This document shows, one piece after another, positions 1 through 8,795 of a stretch of DNA of 64,000 bases. Source of the stretch: Flagellimonas allohymeniacidonis (lineage in GTDB: Bacteria; Bacteroidota; Bacteroidia; Flavobacteriales; Flavobacteriaceae); NCBI RefSeq assembly GCF_004296335.1, contig NZ_SGIU01000001.1, forward strand, positions 186,001 through 250,000. The letters run 5' to 3'. The notes below the pieces were generated by a model that was not told the DNA's origin, ran no database searches, and worked only from the letters and a program-made list of their open reading frames with translations. Every line of letters begins with the position of its first letter. Position 1 is the stretch's first letter. The translations under genes were made by a program, and so were the position numbers.

Positions 1-570
1 ATTATCCTTGTTCTTCTCTATAAAACTCAAGGCTTCTTCGGTATAGGTCTTCGTCATTTGGCTTTGGTCTACATGGTAATCCACAACCTCGTTATTACGC
101 ATATAAACCACACTGGACATGTCATTGCTATAGGGAATCCCAAAGTAATGGTCGAACCCTTGCTGTAAGGGTAAAAACTTCTCACGATGGCCCAGGTGCC
201 ATTTACCGATGATCCCGGTCTGATATTTTTTTTCTTTCACTAGTTCGGCCAGTGTAATCTCGCTTTGGGCCATACCTGTAAAACTATCAGGAAAGAATAC
301 GTTGTTGATGCCCATTCGTTGGGGATATCGTCCGGCCAATAATGCCGCTCTTGAAGGGCTGCAAACTGAAGAGGCGGAATAAAAATCGGTAAACTTTATT
401 CCTTCTTGGGCCAAGCGATCAATATTGGGGGTTTTAATGTCAGTGGCCCCAAAACAACCCAAATCGCCATAGCCCAAGTCATCCGCAAAAATAAAAACGA
501 TATTGGGGGTTGAATCTTTATGTTGCGCCCATGCCTGAAAGAATAGCAAAAGACACAGTAGTGTTACCAT
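1..570 (-). CDS. Sulfatase (S1 type), N-terminal part, cut by window edge
   Basis: Exported formylglycine-dependent sulfatase that should remove sulfate esters from a glycan. Only the first 190 codons lie in the window. Visible are a hydrophobic leader ending at about residue 17 (AWA-Q), the metal-binding start PNIVFIFADD, the maturation signature C71-S-P-S-R followed by AALLAGR, and GKWHLG, all standard for the S1 family. The ATG at 570 lies 14 bp after the stop of the upstream GH43 gene, so the two are probably co-transcribed. An in-frame ATG at 624 would overlap that gene and is less likely, although it would add a lysine before the hydrophobic stretch. The gene is absent from simple ORF lists because it runs off the edge. 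The S1 subfamily and substrate cannot be told from this part. Confidence 0.9.
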   Translation of the reverse strand, partial: MVTLLCLLLFFQAWAQHKDSTPNIVFIFADDLGYGDLGCFGATDIKTPNIDRLAQEGIKFTDFYSASSVCSPSRAALLAGRYPQRMGINNVFFPDSFTGMAQSEITLAELVKEKKYQTGIIGKWHLGHREKFLPLQQGFDHYFGIPYSNDMSSVVYMRNNEVVDYHVDQSQMTKTYTEEALSFIEKNKDN

Positions 571-583
571 CAATTTGGGAATG

Positions 584-2407
584 TCACTCTGCAGAACGTA
601 TTTCACTTCGCTTGGATATGCCATTTTCATTGAAAGCTTCAATTTGAAAGTAATATTTCTGTTCTGTGTTCAATGCGCGCAACTCATAGTTGGGAAAATC
701 GTATATCTGTGCTGAAAGATTTAATTTTTTGGGATGAATGCCCCAGTAAACCACATACCCCGTTGCACCTTTCACCTCGCCCCAAGTGAGGTTGACATTT
801 CTCCTATCTTCTTGCCGGGCAACCTCAAAATTTTTCGGAGTTCGAGGTGCTTTTCCTTTTCCATTCCCAAAAACCCTTAATTCAGAAATAGCAAGATGCT
901 TGTTGGAACAATATACGTGTTCATATCTAATATAGCGTGCCGTTGCAGGACTATCCAGTTCTATGTAGCCATGGGGCATATCACGCTGGTTCTTGGAATA
1001 ATCCGAAATGGTTTTCCAGCTTTTTCCATCAAGGGAGGATGTAATCCTGAACTGTTGTCTTAAGTTGTCCGGTCGACCAAAAATAGTACTCTTATAATCC
1101 TGAAAATTGATTTGAACCGCCCTCACATCACAGGTATTTTCCAGGTCGATTTCTACATAAATGGAATCGTTGTTCGCCTTGGAAACCCAATAGGAACGAA
1201 TTTCCTCATCATTGATTCGACCGATTCCGAAACCTGTAATCTGTTCCTGCATATAGCCTTGATCACTTTCGTCGACCACATTTGGAGAACCTTCAACTAA
1301 AGGCGAATTGGTTTTAACGGGTTTATCATAGGAAAGCAACATCCATCCGGTAAAACGGTTTTTATGGTTTTCCACCTTGGTTTCCGGCAAATAATGGGGA
1401 TAATCACCATAAGCAGTGTTTACATACATTTGACCGTCTTCCGGTTCAAAACCTGCCGGGTACATGCCCAACCTACGTTCAAACTTGTAATTAACCGAAA
1501 TGGCCATGGTGGCAAAATGCCAGTAGTTGCCATTGTTATCTTTTACCGTACTTCCGTGACCAGAGCCTTTCAGGAAACCTCCCGGTTTGTAGGAAATAGG
1601 ATTGTACGGTGCATATTCAAAGGGCCCAAGCGGATTTTTACTCGTGTAAACCCCATCTGCATACACGTTCCATTGTGTTCCTGGGGCACCATATTCCAAA
1701 TAGTAAGTATCGTTGTGTTTCATCATCCACGGACCTTCGATAAAGGGTTTCAAATCAGAGTGATGGTCTTGCCCAAAGCGTTCCCAACCATGTTTTTCCG
1801 GTTGAAGGTTAAAAAGATCGGTCTGCTCCCCTTTGGGGATGTAATAGTTGTTGGCATCCAATTCCACACCTCTGATGGGCCACTTATTGGAAGATTCTTC
1901 AAACAGGTACACCTTGCCGTCATCATCCACAAAAAGATTGGGGTCTTGTACCCCTCCACGAACATTGATTACCGCAAAATTGGTTTTCCAATTTCCTATT
2001 TCAGGATTTTTTGTTTCGATGACAGCACCACGGCCTGAAGGATCTCCCATAAGTATGATTTTATCATCCTTTACGGCAGCTGCTGGTGCATTGCAGCCAT
2101 TAAAGTACCAACTTTGGGGCCTTACAAAAGTCCAATTGCTCATATCATTTGAGCTCCAATAGCCATGTGAACGTGTAACGAACATATAGTATTTACCCTT
2201 AAAATTTATCACCGCTGGATCGGCTCCTGAGCGATAGGAAACATTGTTCTTGGCCCGATAATGGGACATGTACGAGTAGTCAATGTCTATGGGATTGCAA
2301 TAGGTGCGGTACTTTTTAGTAGAATCCCTGGTTTGGGAATACAAGCTAAAAGCAGTTAGGAACAAAATGCATAGCGTGATTGAAATCGCCAAAGAAACTT
2401 TTGCCAA
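584..2407 (-). CDS. Glycoside hydrolase family 43-like protein with F5/8C and FN3 domains
   Basis: Secreted 607-aa enzyme. A signal peptide (residues 1-24, ends LYSQ) is followed by a five-bladed propeller of GH43 type. The three expected acidic residues are visible: D63 in GADPAVI, D155 in VQDPNLF and E224 in IEGPWM. After about residue 375 comes a discoidin-like F5/8 type C (CBM32-like) module, and the last 85 residues form a fibronectin type III module. GH43 enzymes typically cleave arabinosyl, xylosyl or galactosyl linkages; the exact substrate is unknown. It is divergent from the PUL regulator at 2699 and leads an operon with the sulfatase downstream. The control region holds the TGATGTAG repeat and two AGGTTAACCT palindromes. 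Confidence 0.88.
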   Translation of the reverse strand: MAKVSLAISITLCILFLTAFSLYSQTRDSTKKYRTYCNPIDIDYSYMSHYRAKNNVSYRSGADPAVINFKGKYYMFVTRSHGYWSSNDMSNWTFVRPQSWYFNGCNAPAAAVKDDKIILMGDPSGRGAVIETKNPEIGNWKTNFAVINVRGGVQDPNLFVDDDGKVYLFEESSNKWPIRGVELDANNYYIPKGEQTDLFNLQPEKHGWERFGQDHHSDLKPFIEGPWMMKHNDTYYLEYGAPGTQWNVYADGVYTSKNPLGPFEYAPYNPISYKPGGFLKGSGHGSTVKDNNGNYWHFATMAISVNYKFERRLGMYPAGFEPEDGQMYVNTAYGDYPHYLPETKVENHKNRFTGWMLLSYDKPVKTNSPLVEGSPNVVDESDQGYMQEQITGFGIGRINDEEIRSYWVSKANNDSIYVEIDLENTCDVRAVQINFQDYKSTIFGRPDNLRQQFRITSSLDGKSWKTISDYSKNQRDMPHGYIELDSPATARYIRYEHVYCSNKHLAISELRVFGNGKGKAPRTPKNFEVARQEDRRNVNLTWGEVKGATGYVVYWGIHPKKLNLSAQIYDFPNYELRALNTEQKYYFQIEAFNENGISKRSEIRSAE

Positions 2408-2427
2408 AGTAAGGATTTTACTGGGTT

Positions 2428-2437
2428 AGGTTAACCT
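2428..2437. promoter_or_regulatory. Palindrome AGGTTAACCT near the GH43 start
   Basis: Perfect 10-bp palindrome 20 bp upstream of the GH43 start codon. An identical copy lies at 2656-2665, at the other end of the same divergent intergenic region. The position suggests an operator, and the GGTTAACC core resembles part of the PUL2 GntR sites. The binding protein is unknown. Confidence 0.4.
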
Positions 2438-2564
2438 CAAGATAGAAAATATGGATTACCCATAAAACAATAGAATTACATATTAAATACATCAGAATAA
2501 AAGAGTTGAAACCAAAAGGGCCGAAACGAACTTTTTTTAGAGTTTTTGTTACTAGGGCCAAATC

Positions 2565-2583
2565 TGATGTAGTAATGATGTAG
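2565..2583 (+). promoter_or_regulatory. Direct repeat TGATGTAG-TAA-TGATGTAG, candidate PUL1 operator
   Basis: Two perfect 8-bp repeats at an 11-bp pitch (one helical turn) between the divergent GH43 and regulator genes. The same arrangement occurs twice before susC (5502-5520 and 5604-5622). This fits binding by two subunits on one DNA face. The best candidate binder is the LuxR-type HTH of the neighbouring regulator at 2699; this is inference. Confidence 0.5.
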
Positions 2584-2655
2584 AAAAACCTTCTCTGTAG
2601 CTACTACTGAACTATCTTTTGAGTTTTTCAATACCTAGTTTTGTATATTGATTTT

Positions 2656-2665
2656 AGGTTAACCT
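2656..2665. promoter_or_regulatory. Palindrome AGGTTAACCT before the PUL1 regulator
   Basis: Second copy of the palindrome at 2428-2437, flanked as TAGGTTAACCTA and located 33 bp before the regulator's ATG. It may mediate autoregulation or control by an outside factor. Confidence 0.4.
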
Positions 2666-2698
2666 ATGGTTTTTAAAACTTAAGCATTGCCCGCATTG

Positions 2699-5458
2699 AT
2701 GACCAAGTCTACAAAAGCAATAATATTTTTTGTACTGTTCCAGGTAATGGCTTCAGCGCAGAATCTGTTGCCTCCGGTCTACAACTATTCCCTATTGGAC
2801 TATAAAGGGGCTGGTAAGAATTGGGACCTAACGACCAATGAGGGTGGGGAGTTGTTTGTTGCCAATAACAAAGGGATGCTCCATTTTGATGGGGAGGAAT
2901 GGAATTTGTACAAGTTGCCGAACAACACAATAATTCGCTCCATTCTTTCACAGGAAGAGCGGATATATACGGGTTCTTATGAAGAGTTTGGGTATTGGCA
3001 AAAAAATGATGCCGGTCTCTTTGATTATAATTCCTTGACCCAGCTATTGCAGGACCATACGTTTACAAGTGAGGAATTTTGGGAAATACTCCCTATTGGG
3101 CAGGCCATTGTTTTTCGTTCGTTCTCTTCCATTTATATCTACGAAAAGAACCAAATAAGAGTAATTGACCCTCCCCAAGTTGTTTCGGATTTTATTGAAT
3201 TCCAAGGAAGAATCATTGTCGCAACAGGAAGTGAAGGTCTTTTTGAATTGAAGAATGATGTTTTGGAACCTCTGGGAAATCAGGAACTGTTAAACAACAA
3301 AACCTTGACCGACATGGTTGTGGTTGATGGCAAGCTGTTGATCGGGTCTAAATTGGAAGGCTGCTTCATTTTCGACGGGAATGAAATACAACCCTGGCAA
3401 AACGACCTCAATACTGAGCTTAAATCCCATCAGTTGAACAAACTACTGAACTTGACCAATGGGAAACTCGCCTTTGGCACCATCAAAAATGGTGTCTATC
3501 TATATGACTCCAATACCGGAGCTTCACAAATTCTAAACAAGAAAACAGGTCTTGGAAACAATACGGTACTCTCCATGCTTCAATACAAGGGTCAGCTTTG
3601 GTTAGGCCTTGATAATGGGATAGCCAGGGTAAAACTTAATAACTCCATTACATATTATACTGATCATTCAGGGGCTTTGGGAATGGTGTATGATATGGCG
3701 TTGTACGACGGAAAGATCTACTTGGGAAGTAACACGGGAGTATTCTATTTTGATTCTGATACATTGAAATTCGTTAACGGCTCCCAAGGTCATGTTTGGG
3801 ATTTGGAAATCATAAATAACGATTTGATATGTGGTCATAATACAGGGACCTATAAAATTGAACAAAATGAGTTCAAACGCCTTTCCAGATTTGCCGGAGG
3901 ATATGAAATAGTGAGAATACCCGAGCAAAGGGATAAATACATGCAAGGCCTATATACAGGACTTGCGACCTACCACAAAGAAGCCGATGGGCAATGGGAA
4001 GTAACCAAAGTGGCGGGAATTGGGTTTCCTATCAAGCAGTTGTGTTTTGAAAACCCGTTCGTGCTTTGGGTGGCGCACCCCTACAAAGGGTTTTATCGTG
4101 TTCACCTGAACGAGGATTATTCCAGAGTCTCAAAAATTGATGAGTTTAATGGTGAAAGCGTTCCAAGTAACTATAACGTAAAGATTTATAAGATCAAAAA
4201 TCAAATCGTGTTCTGTAGTCAGGGCAATTGGTACAAATACGACGCTATTCTTGGAGAGATCGTTCCTTTTTCGGAGTTTGGACGGTATAACAATCAGGAG
4301 TTGTTGAGCTTTGAAGACCAACATTTTTGGTTTGTGGACGGGGATAAAAATAAACATGTCGTTCGAACCAATTTAAGAACCGACAGTTTGGTAATTGCTG
4401 ATTTACCCCTGCGTAGACGTTTGGTGCCTGATGCCCAAAGAATGATCAAAACAAATGATACCGTTTCATTTATAACCCTTAGCGATGGTTTTGCCAAAGT
4501 AAATGTGGCCCAATTGCAAAGGCAGTTGGACAGCTTTAAGCTGCCAGTGCCTAAACTTACTTTTCTAAAGGACAAAGACGACTCCTACATTCCAGTTCAT
4601 CAGAATTTACCGTCCTTGTCGTATAAGAAGTCGCGAATCATTACTGTTGGATTCGCTACGCCAAAATCGATTCAACCGCGATATTATTACAATTTATCAG
4701 GGGAGGAGAAACACGCTGGATTTGTTGAAGAAGGTGTTGTTGCATTTCAAAATCTTCCTCATGGTGATTATAGATTTGATGTTTCCACAGTGGGTATCGA
4801 CAACAAATTATCTCAGCGGAGTACCATGGAATTCAAAATTGCTGCTCCCTGGTTTTTGTCAAACTGGAGCATTGCTCTTTATGTCCTTTTGGTAATCGCT
4901 TCCATTTTCTTGGTAAGAAGATATAACCGTATAAAGCTAAAAAGAAAGCAAACCGAACTTGAGGAACAGATGCAGAAGGAACAAGATCGCCGAATTGCTC
5001 AAATGGAAAGAGAGGAATTGGCAAAAAAGGTCAAACTAAAGCAAAATGAACTGGCCAGTACTGCACTGAACATTGCTCGGAAGAACGAAATGATTTTAGA
5101 GCTGAAAAATATGCTGGTTCTCAACAAGGACAAGTTTCCCAACTCTCAACGCTACCGCTCATTTATCAAAAAACTTAATAGTTCGGTAAAGGACACCGAG
5201 GACTGGAAAAGGTTCGAAATCAGTTTTAAGGAATTGCATGAAGACTTTTTCGAGCGACTTTTAGTGGAATACCCCGAGCTTACCCCTAAAGACCTGAAAC
5301 TCTGTGCTTACCTTAAGATGAATCTTTCTACTAAAGAAATTGCGCCACTCATGGGAATCACGATAAGGGGAGTGGAAATTCACCGCTACAGACTACGAAA
5401 AAAATTAAGACTGGAAAGTACCAAGAACCTTTCTAATTTTCTTATCACCTTTTCGTAA
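2699..5458 (+). CDS. Membrane-spanning propeller/Y_Y_Y/LuxR-type PUL regulator
   Basis: One-component sensor-regulator of about 919 aa. A signal-like hydrophobic start (ends ASAQ) precedes a large extracytoplasmic region of repeated strands typical of the two-component-regulator propeller, then a Y_Y_Y (triple tyrosine) domain. One transmembrane helix follows near residues 725-745 (IALYVLLVIASIFL), then a charged coiled coil. The C-terminal LuxR/GerE-type HTH is visible as LSTKEIAPLMGITIRGVEIH. There is no histidine kinase or receiver domain, so it differs from the classic hybrid two-component PUL regulators and probably binds DNA while anchored in the inner membrane. ATG at 2699 is preferred over the upstream TTG at 2687. 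Neighbouring susCD and enzymes are its probable targets. Confidence 0.85.
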   Translation: MTKSTKAIIFFVLFQVMASAQNLLPPVYNYSLLDYKGAGKNWDLTTNEGGELFVANNKGMLHFDGEEWNLYKLPNNTIIRSILSQEERIYTGSYEEFGYWQKNDAGLFDYNSLTQLLQDHTFTSEEFWEILPIGQAIVFRSFSSIYIYEKNQIRVIDPPQVVSDFIEFQGRIIVATGSEGLFELKNDVLEPLGNQELLNNKTLTDMVVVDGKLLIGSKLEGCFIFDGNEIQPWQNDLNTELKSHQLNKLLNLTNGKLAFGTIKNGVYLYDSNTGASQILNKKTGLGNNTVLSMLQYKGQLWLGLDNGIARVKLNNSITYYTDHSGALGMVYDMALYDGKIYLGSNTGVFYFDSDTLKFVNGSQGHVWDLEIINNDLICGHNTGTYKIEQNEFKRLSRFAGGYEIVRIPEQRDKYMQGLYTGLATYHKEADGQWEVTKVAGIGFPIKQLCFENPFVLWVAHPYKGFYRVHLNEDYSRVSKIDEFNGESVPSNYNVKIYKIKNQIVFCSQGNWYKYDAILGEIVPFSEFGRYNNQELLSFEDQHFWFVDGDKNKHVVRTNLRTDSLVIADLPLRRRLVPDAQRMIKTNDTVSFITLSDGFAKVNVAQLQRQLDSFKLPVPKLTFLKDKDDSYIPVHQNLPSLSYKKSRIITVGFATPKSIQPRYYYNLSGEEKHAGFVEEGVVAFQNLPHGDYRFDVSTVGIDNKLSQRSTMEFKIAAPWFLSNWSIALYVLLVIASIFLVRRYNRIKLKRKQTELEEQMQKEQDRRIAQMEREELAKKVKLKQNELASTALNIARKNEMILELKNMLVLNKDKFPNSQRYRSFIKKLNSSVKDTEDWKRFEISFKELHEDFFERLLVEYPELTPKDLKLCAYLKMNLSTKEIAPLMGITIRGVEIHRYRLRKKLRLESTKNLSNFLITFS

Positions 5459-5501
5459 TGAGCAAATAGGTTCTTTCCGATGTGTTTTTCCTAGTTGTGT
5501 A

Positions 5502-5520
5502 CTACATCATAATTACATCA
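5502..5520 (-). promoter_or_regulatory. Direct repeat TGATGTAA-TTA-TGATGTAG (minus strand) upstream of susC
   Basis: On the plus strand it reads CTACATCATAATTACATCA. It is the same 8-bp motif at an 11-bp pitch as at 2565-2583 with one mismatch, inverted in orientation, about 170 bp before susC. Candidate operator of the PUL1 regulator. Confidence 0.45.
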
Positions 5521-5603
5521 TTGTGTTAATTATTTATTAGAATTTTTTTTATCCTACTACTGCAAATGCCTTGTTTTCTAGCCATTTTGATTGCCTGAAG
5601 GAG

Positions 5604-5634
5604 TGATGTAGTTTTTATGTAGGTCACTACATCG
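5604..5634 (+). promoter_or_regulatory. Direct repeat TGATGTAG-TTT-TTATGTAG plus inverted CTACATCG
   Basis: Third copy of the direct-repeat motif (5604-5622, one mismatch in the second half) followed by an inverted half-site CTACATCG at 5627-5634. It ends 58 bp before the susC start, where an activator of the susC operon promoter would be expected. No convincing TAnnTTTG -7 box was found in the remaining gap. Confidence 0.45.
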
Positions 5635-5691
5635 ATTTCGGAAAAGCTCTTTATTAAATTAGCAATTAACTAACACCTTTGCTAAACAATT

Positions 5692-8600
5692 ATGAAAAAA
5701 AAGAGTTTATTTTTATCAATCTTTCTATTATTGATCAATGTAACCGTTTTCGCACAAGGTACAATTACAGTTTCCGGGGCGGTTTCGGAAGCGGGTGGAG
5801 CACCTTTACCGGGGGCAAGTATAGTAGTGCAAGGTACTTCAATTGGTACACAAACTGACTTTGACGGTAATTATGTATTGAACAATGTGCCAACTGATGG
5901 AACACTTGTTTTTAGCTACATTGGATATGTAAGACAAGAGGTAGCGGTTAACAACCAAACTTCAATCAGTGTTTCTCTTCAGGTGGACACTCAACTTTTG
6001 GATGAAGTTGTTGTTATTGGATACGGTACCCAACAAAAAGCGGACATCACGGGTTCCATTGAAGTGGTTACCGGTGATGAGGTCTCAAATCAACCCAATG
6101 CCAACCCGCTGAGTTCAGTTCAGGGTAGAGTGGCCGGTGTGAACATTACAAACTCCGGGCGACCGGGTGAAGCCCCTAACGTTCAAATTAGAGGTGTTGG
6201 TAGTGTCAGTAATGCAGAAATTCTTTATGTAGTTGATGGAGTGCTAACCAATGATATACAATATTTGAACCCTGCCGATATTGAAAGCATGAGTATCTTG
6301 AAAGATGCGTCCAGTTCGGCCATCTACGGTATTCGGGCGGCCAATGGGGTCATCGTAATCAAGACGAAAAAAGGAACACTCGGTGAGGCAAGAACATCCG
6401 TCACCTATGATGGTTTTATAGGTTTCCAAAAGACAACTAACATACCAGATTTGGTCAATACCGAGCAATACGTGCAGCTCTTCAATGAGAAACAAGCCTT
6501 TGAAGGTTCGGATGTCAGACTTGATGCCAATGATTTTGATGGCAACACAGATTGGTTCGACGAAATTTTACGGGACGCCCCTATTACTACTTCCCATAAT
6601 ATTTCTGTGAACGGTTCCACTGAAAAAACCAGATACTATTTGGGTCTAGGTTACTTTAACCAACAAGGACTTTTGGATGCCGGAAGCAACATCAACTCTG
6701 GAGATGACTTCAGAAGAATTACAGGAAGAATCGGTCTAGATATTGATTTGAGCGACTATTTTACCGTTGGAGGTTCAATTGCATACACAGATACCCGTAA
6801 CAACCTTGCGAATGAGCCCTTTTATCAGGCCTATATAGCACCTCCTTTATTTAACGCTTTTAATTCTGATGGCTCTTACGGAAACCCTGAAGCTGTTGGA
6901 AACTTTGGAAATCCAAGGGCGACTTTGGACTTTTTTAGGGGGAAAGCCCAAGGCAATAGGGCGCTCTCCAATGTATATGCACAAATCAAGCCCATTGAGG
7001 ATTTACAGGTGCGTATAAGCTTTTCGGGGGATTTCTCTTCGAGCAGAAACTTCAGGTACACTCCAGAGTTCTTTGTAAGTGATGCGCAACAAAGTCCCGT
7101 AAGCAATTTGGAAAGGAACCAATTTGAAAATGATAATTGGCTTTGGGAAAATACGGTCACGTGGAACAAAACCATTGGCAAACATGATCTCACATTGCTT
7201 GGTGGTTTCTCCCAAGAGGAACGTATTTCCTTTAGAATGCAGGGCAGGGCCAATGAAGTGGATTTTACAGGTGATGATGCCGTACTGTTTTTAGATTTAG
7301 GTAATGCCGATACCGAAACGGTGGATGACCAAGGCTCAAAAATTAGGTTTCAGTCCTTTTTCGGAAGACTTCAGTACAAATATGACAACAAATACTTATT
7401 AAATGCCACGGTCAGAAGAGATGGCTCTTCTAGTTTCCCCGCCGACAACAATACCGAAATTTTTCCTTCTGTGGGTATTGGTTGGGTAATCAGCAATGAA
7501 TCTTTTATGGAAAATTCAGGTTTTAACAGCCTGAAATTAAAAGCCAACTGGGGACAGTTGGGTAATGCAAACGTTCCCAGAGGATTTGATGTTACCGCCT
7601 CCGCCCCCGGAGTCGCCTTTTTTGGTAATGAAGGAAATCAAGCCGCGGTCAGTAGATCTATCAGTGAATTTTCCGATCCCAGTATTTTCTGGGAAATTGT
7701 GGAGGAATATGGCTTTGGCTTGGAGTTTGCAATGTTCAACAACAGACTTAGCGGAGAAGTCAACTACTTCAATAGGGAGACTCAAGATGCCGTATTCCGT
7801 GTCGCTCAATTGGCATCTTCAGGAGCTACAAACAGTGAATTGCTTACCAATGCTGGAAGCTTCAGAAATACAGGGGTAGAGTTATCCCTTAATTGGTCAG
7901 AAACAGTTTCCGATGACTTTCAATATAGCATCTATGGAAATTTAACAACCATAAACAATGAGATCACCGAGATTCTAGGAGGGTCTTTCTTGAATACGGG
8001 TGGTGGATTGTTCGGAAATCCAATTATCAGATTGGAGGAAGGGGCCGAAGTAGGTTCATACTACGGTTTTATTACAGATGGTGTAGTACAGACAGAAGCT
8101 GAATCAACTGAGCTTGGTTTGCCTCAAGGTGCTTTTAAATTCCGTGATTTGAACGGTGATGGCTTGATTGGCGAGGACGACAAAGCTTTTTTGGGAAGTC
8201 CTGTACCAGATTTCACTTATGGCTTTGGTTTTGCGCTTAACTACAGAAACTTCGACTTCAACATGGATTTTCAGGGAGTGGCCGGTAATGAGATCTATAA
8301 CTTTAACCGCAATGCCCGATTTGGTAACGAAAGCTGGGACTTGGATTTCTTTGAGAACCGTTGGACTCCAGGTAGCAATGTAAATGATTATCCAGCGCCA
8401 AACTCAGACCAGAACTCTTCACGACCCAGTGATTTTTACGTGGAAAAAGGTGACTATTTTAGAATACGGACCATTCAATTGGGCTATACGTTGCCGAATG
8501 CCATTTTTGGGGATAAACCGCTATGGGAAAGTTTACGAATCTATTTCAACGCACAGAATCCGCTGACCCTGTTCAGTTACAATGGCTTTTCTCCTGAAAT

Positions 8601-8757
8601 AAATGGTGGTGCCGGTCTTACCAATTCAAACCGAAGCGCCAATAACTTTATTCCAGACAATAACAACCCTGAAAGGGTAGTTGTTGCCGCTGGTATTGAT
8701 AACAATGTATATCCTTTGGCGGCTACCTATAATCTAGGTGTTAATATCAAGTTTTAA
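5692..8757 (+). CDS. SusC-like TonB-dependent outer-membrane transporter (PUL1)
   Basis: 1021-aa SusC/RagA-family receptor that imports oligosaccharides across the outer membrane with TonB energy. A signal peptide (ends VFAQ) is followed by a carboxypeptidase-regulatory-like domain (GAPLPGASIVVQGT, DFDGNY), the SusC hallmark VVIGYGTQQKADITGS, a plug domain (IQIRGVGS-like, LYVVDGV, ASSSAIYGIRAANGVIVIKTKKG), and a long barrel ending in an aromatic terminus (NLGVNIKF). The length is typical. It is the first gene of a seven-gene operon and is followed at once by its SusD partner. Expression probably depends on the repeats at 5502-5634. Confidence 0.95.
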   Translation: MKKKSLFLSIFLLLINVTVFAQGTITVSGAVSEAGGAPLPGASIVVQGTSIGTQTDFDGNYVLNNVPTDGTLVFSYIGYVRQEVAVNNQTSISVSLQVDTQLLDEVVVIGYGTQQKADITGSIEVVTGDEVSNQPNANPLSSVQGRVAGVNITNSGRPGEAPNVQIRGVGSVSNAEILYVVDGVLTNDIQYLNPADIESMSILKDASSSAIYGIRAANGVIVIKTKKGTLGEARTSVTYDGFIGFQKTTNIPDLVNTEQYVQLFNEKQAFEGSDVRLDANDFDGNTDWFDEILRDAPITTSHNISVNGSTEKTRYYLGLGYFNQQGLLDAGSNINSGDDFRRITGRIGLDIDLSDYFTVGGSIAYTDTRNNLANEPFYQAYIAPPLFNAFNSDGSYGNPEAVGNFGNPRATLDFFRGKAQGNRALSNVYAQIKPIEDLQVRISFSGDFSSSRNFRYTPEFFVSDAQQSPVSNLERNQFENDNWLWENTVTWNKTIGKHDLTLLGGFSQEERISFRMQGRANEVDFTGDDAVLFLDLGNADTETVDDQGSKIRFQSFFGRLQYKYDNKYLLNATVRRDGSSSFPADNNTEIFPSVGIGWVISNESFMENSGFNSLKLKANWGQLGNANVPRGFDVTASAPGVAFFGNEGNQAAVSRSISEFSDPSIFWEIVEEYGFGLEFAMFNNRLSGEVNYFNRETQDAVFRVAQLASSGATNSELLTNAGSFRNTGVELSLNWSETVSDDFQYSIYGNLTTINNEITEILGGSFLNTGGGLFGNPIIRLEEGAEVGSYYGFITDGVVQTEAESTELGLPQGAFKFRDLNGDGLIGEDDKAFLGSPVPDFTYGFGFALNYRNFDFNMDFQGVAGNEIYNFNRNARFGNESWDLDFFENRWTPGSNVNDYPAPNSDQNSSRPSDFYVEKGDYFRIRTIQLGYTLPNAIFGDKPLWESLRIYFNAQNPLTLFSYNGFSPEINGGAGLTNSNRSANNFIPDNNNPERVVVAAGIDNNVYPLAATYNLGVNIKF

Positions 8758-8795
8758 CGATGAATTGCTTTCTATATCATATAAAAACAAAAAAC

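Noticed and set aside
1364-2038. 224-codon plus-strand frame
   Set aside because: Lies fully antisense to the GH43 gene, which has clear catalytic motifs; the frame has no domain pattern.
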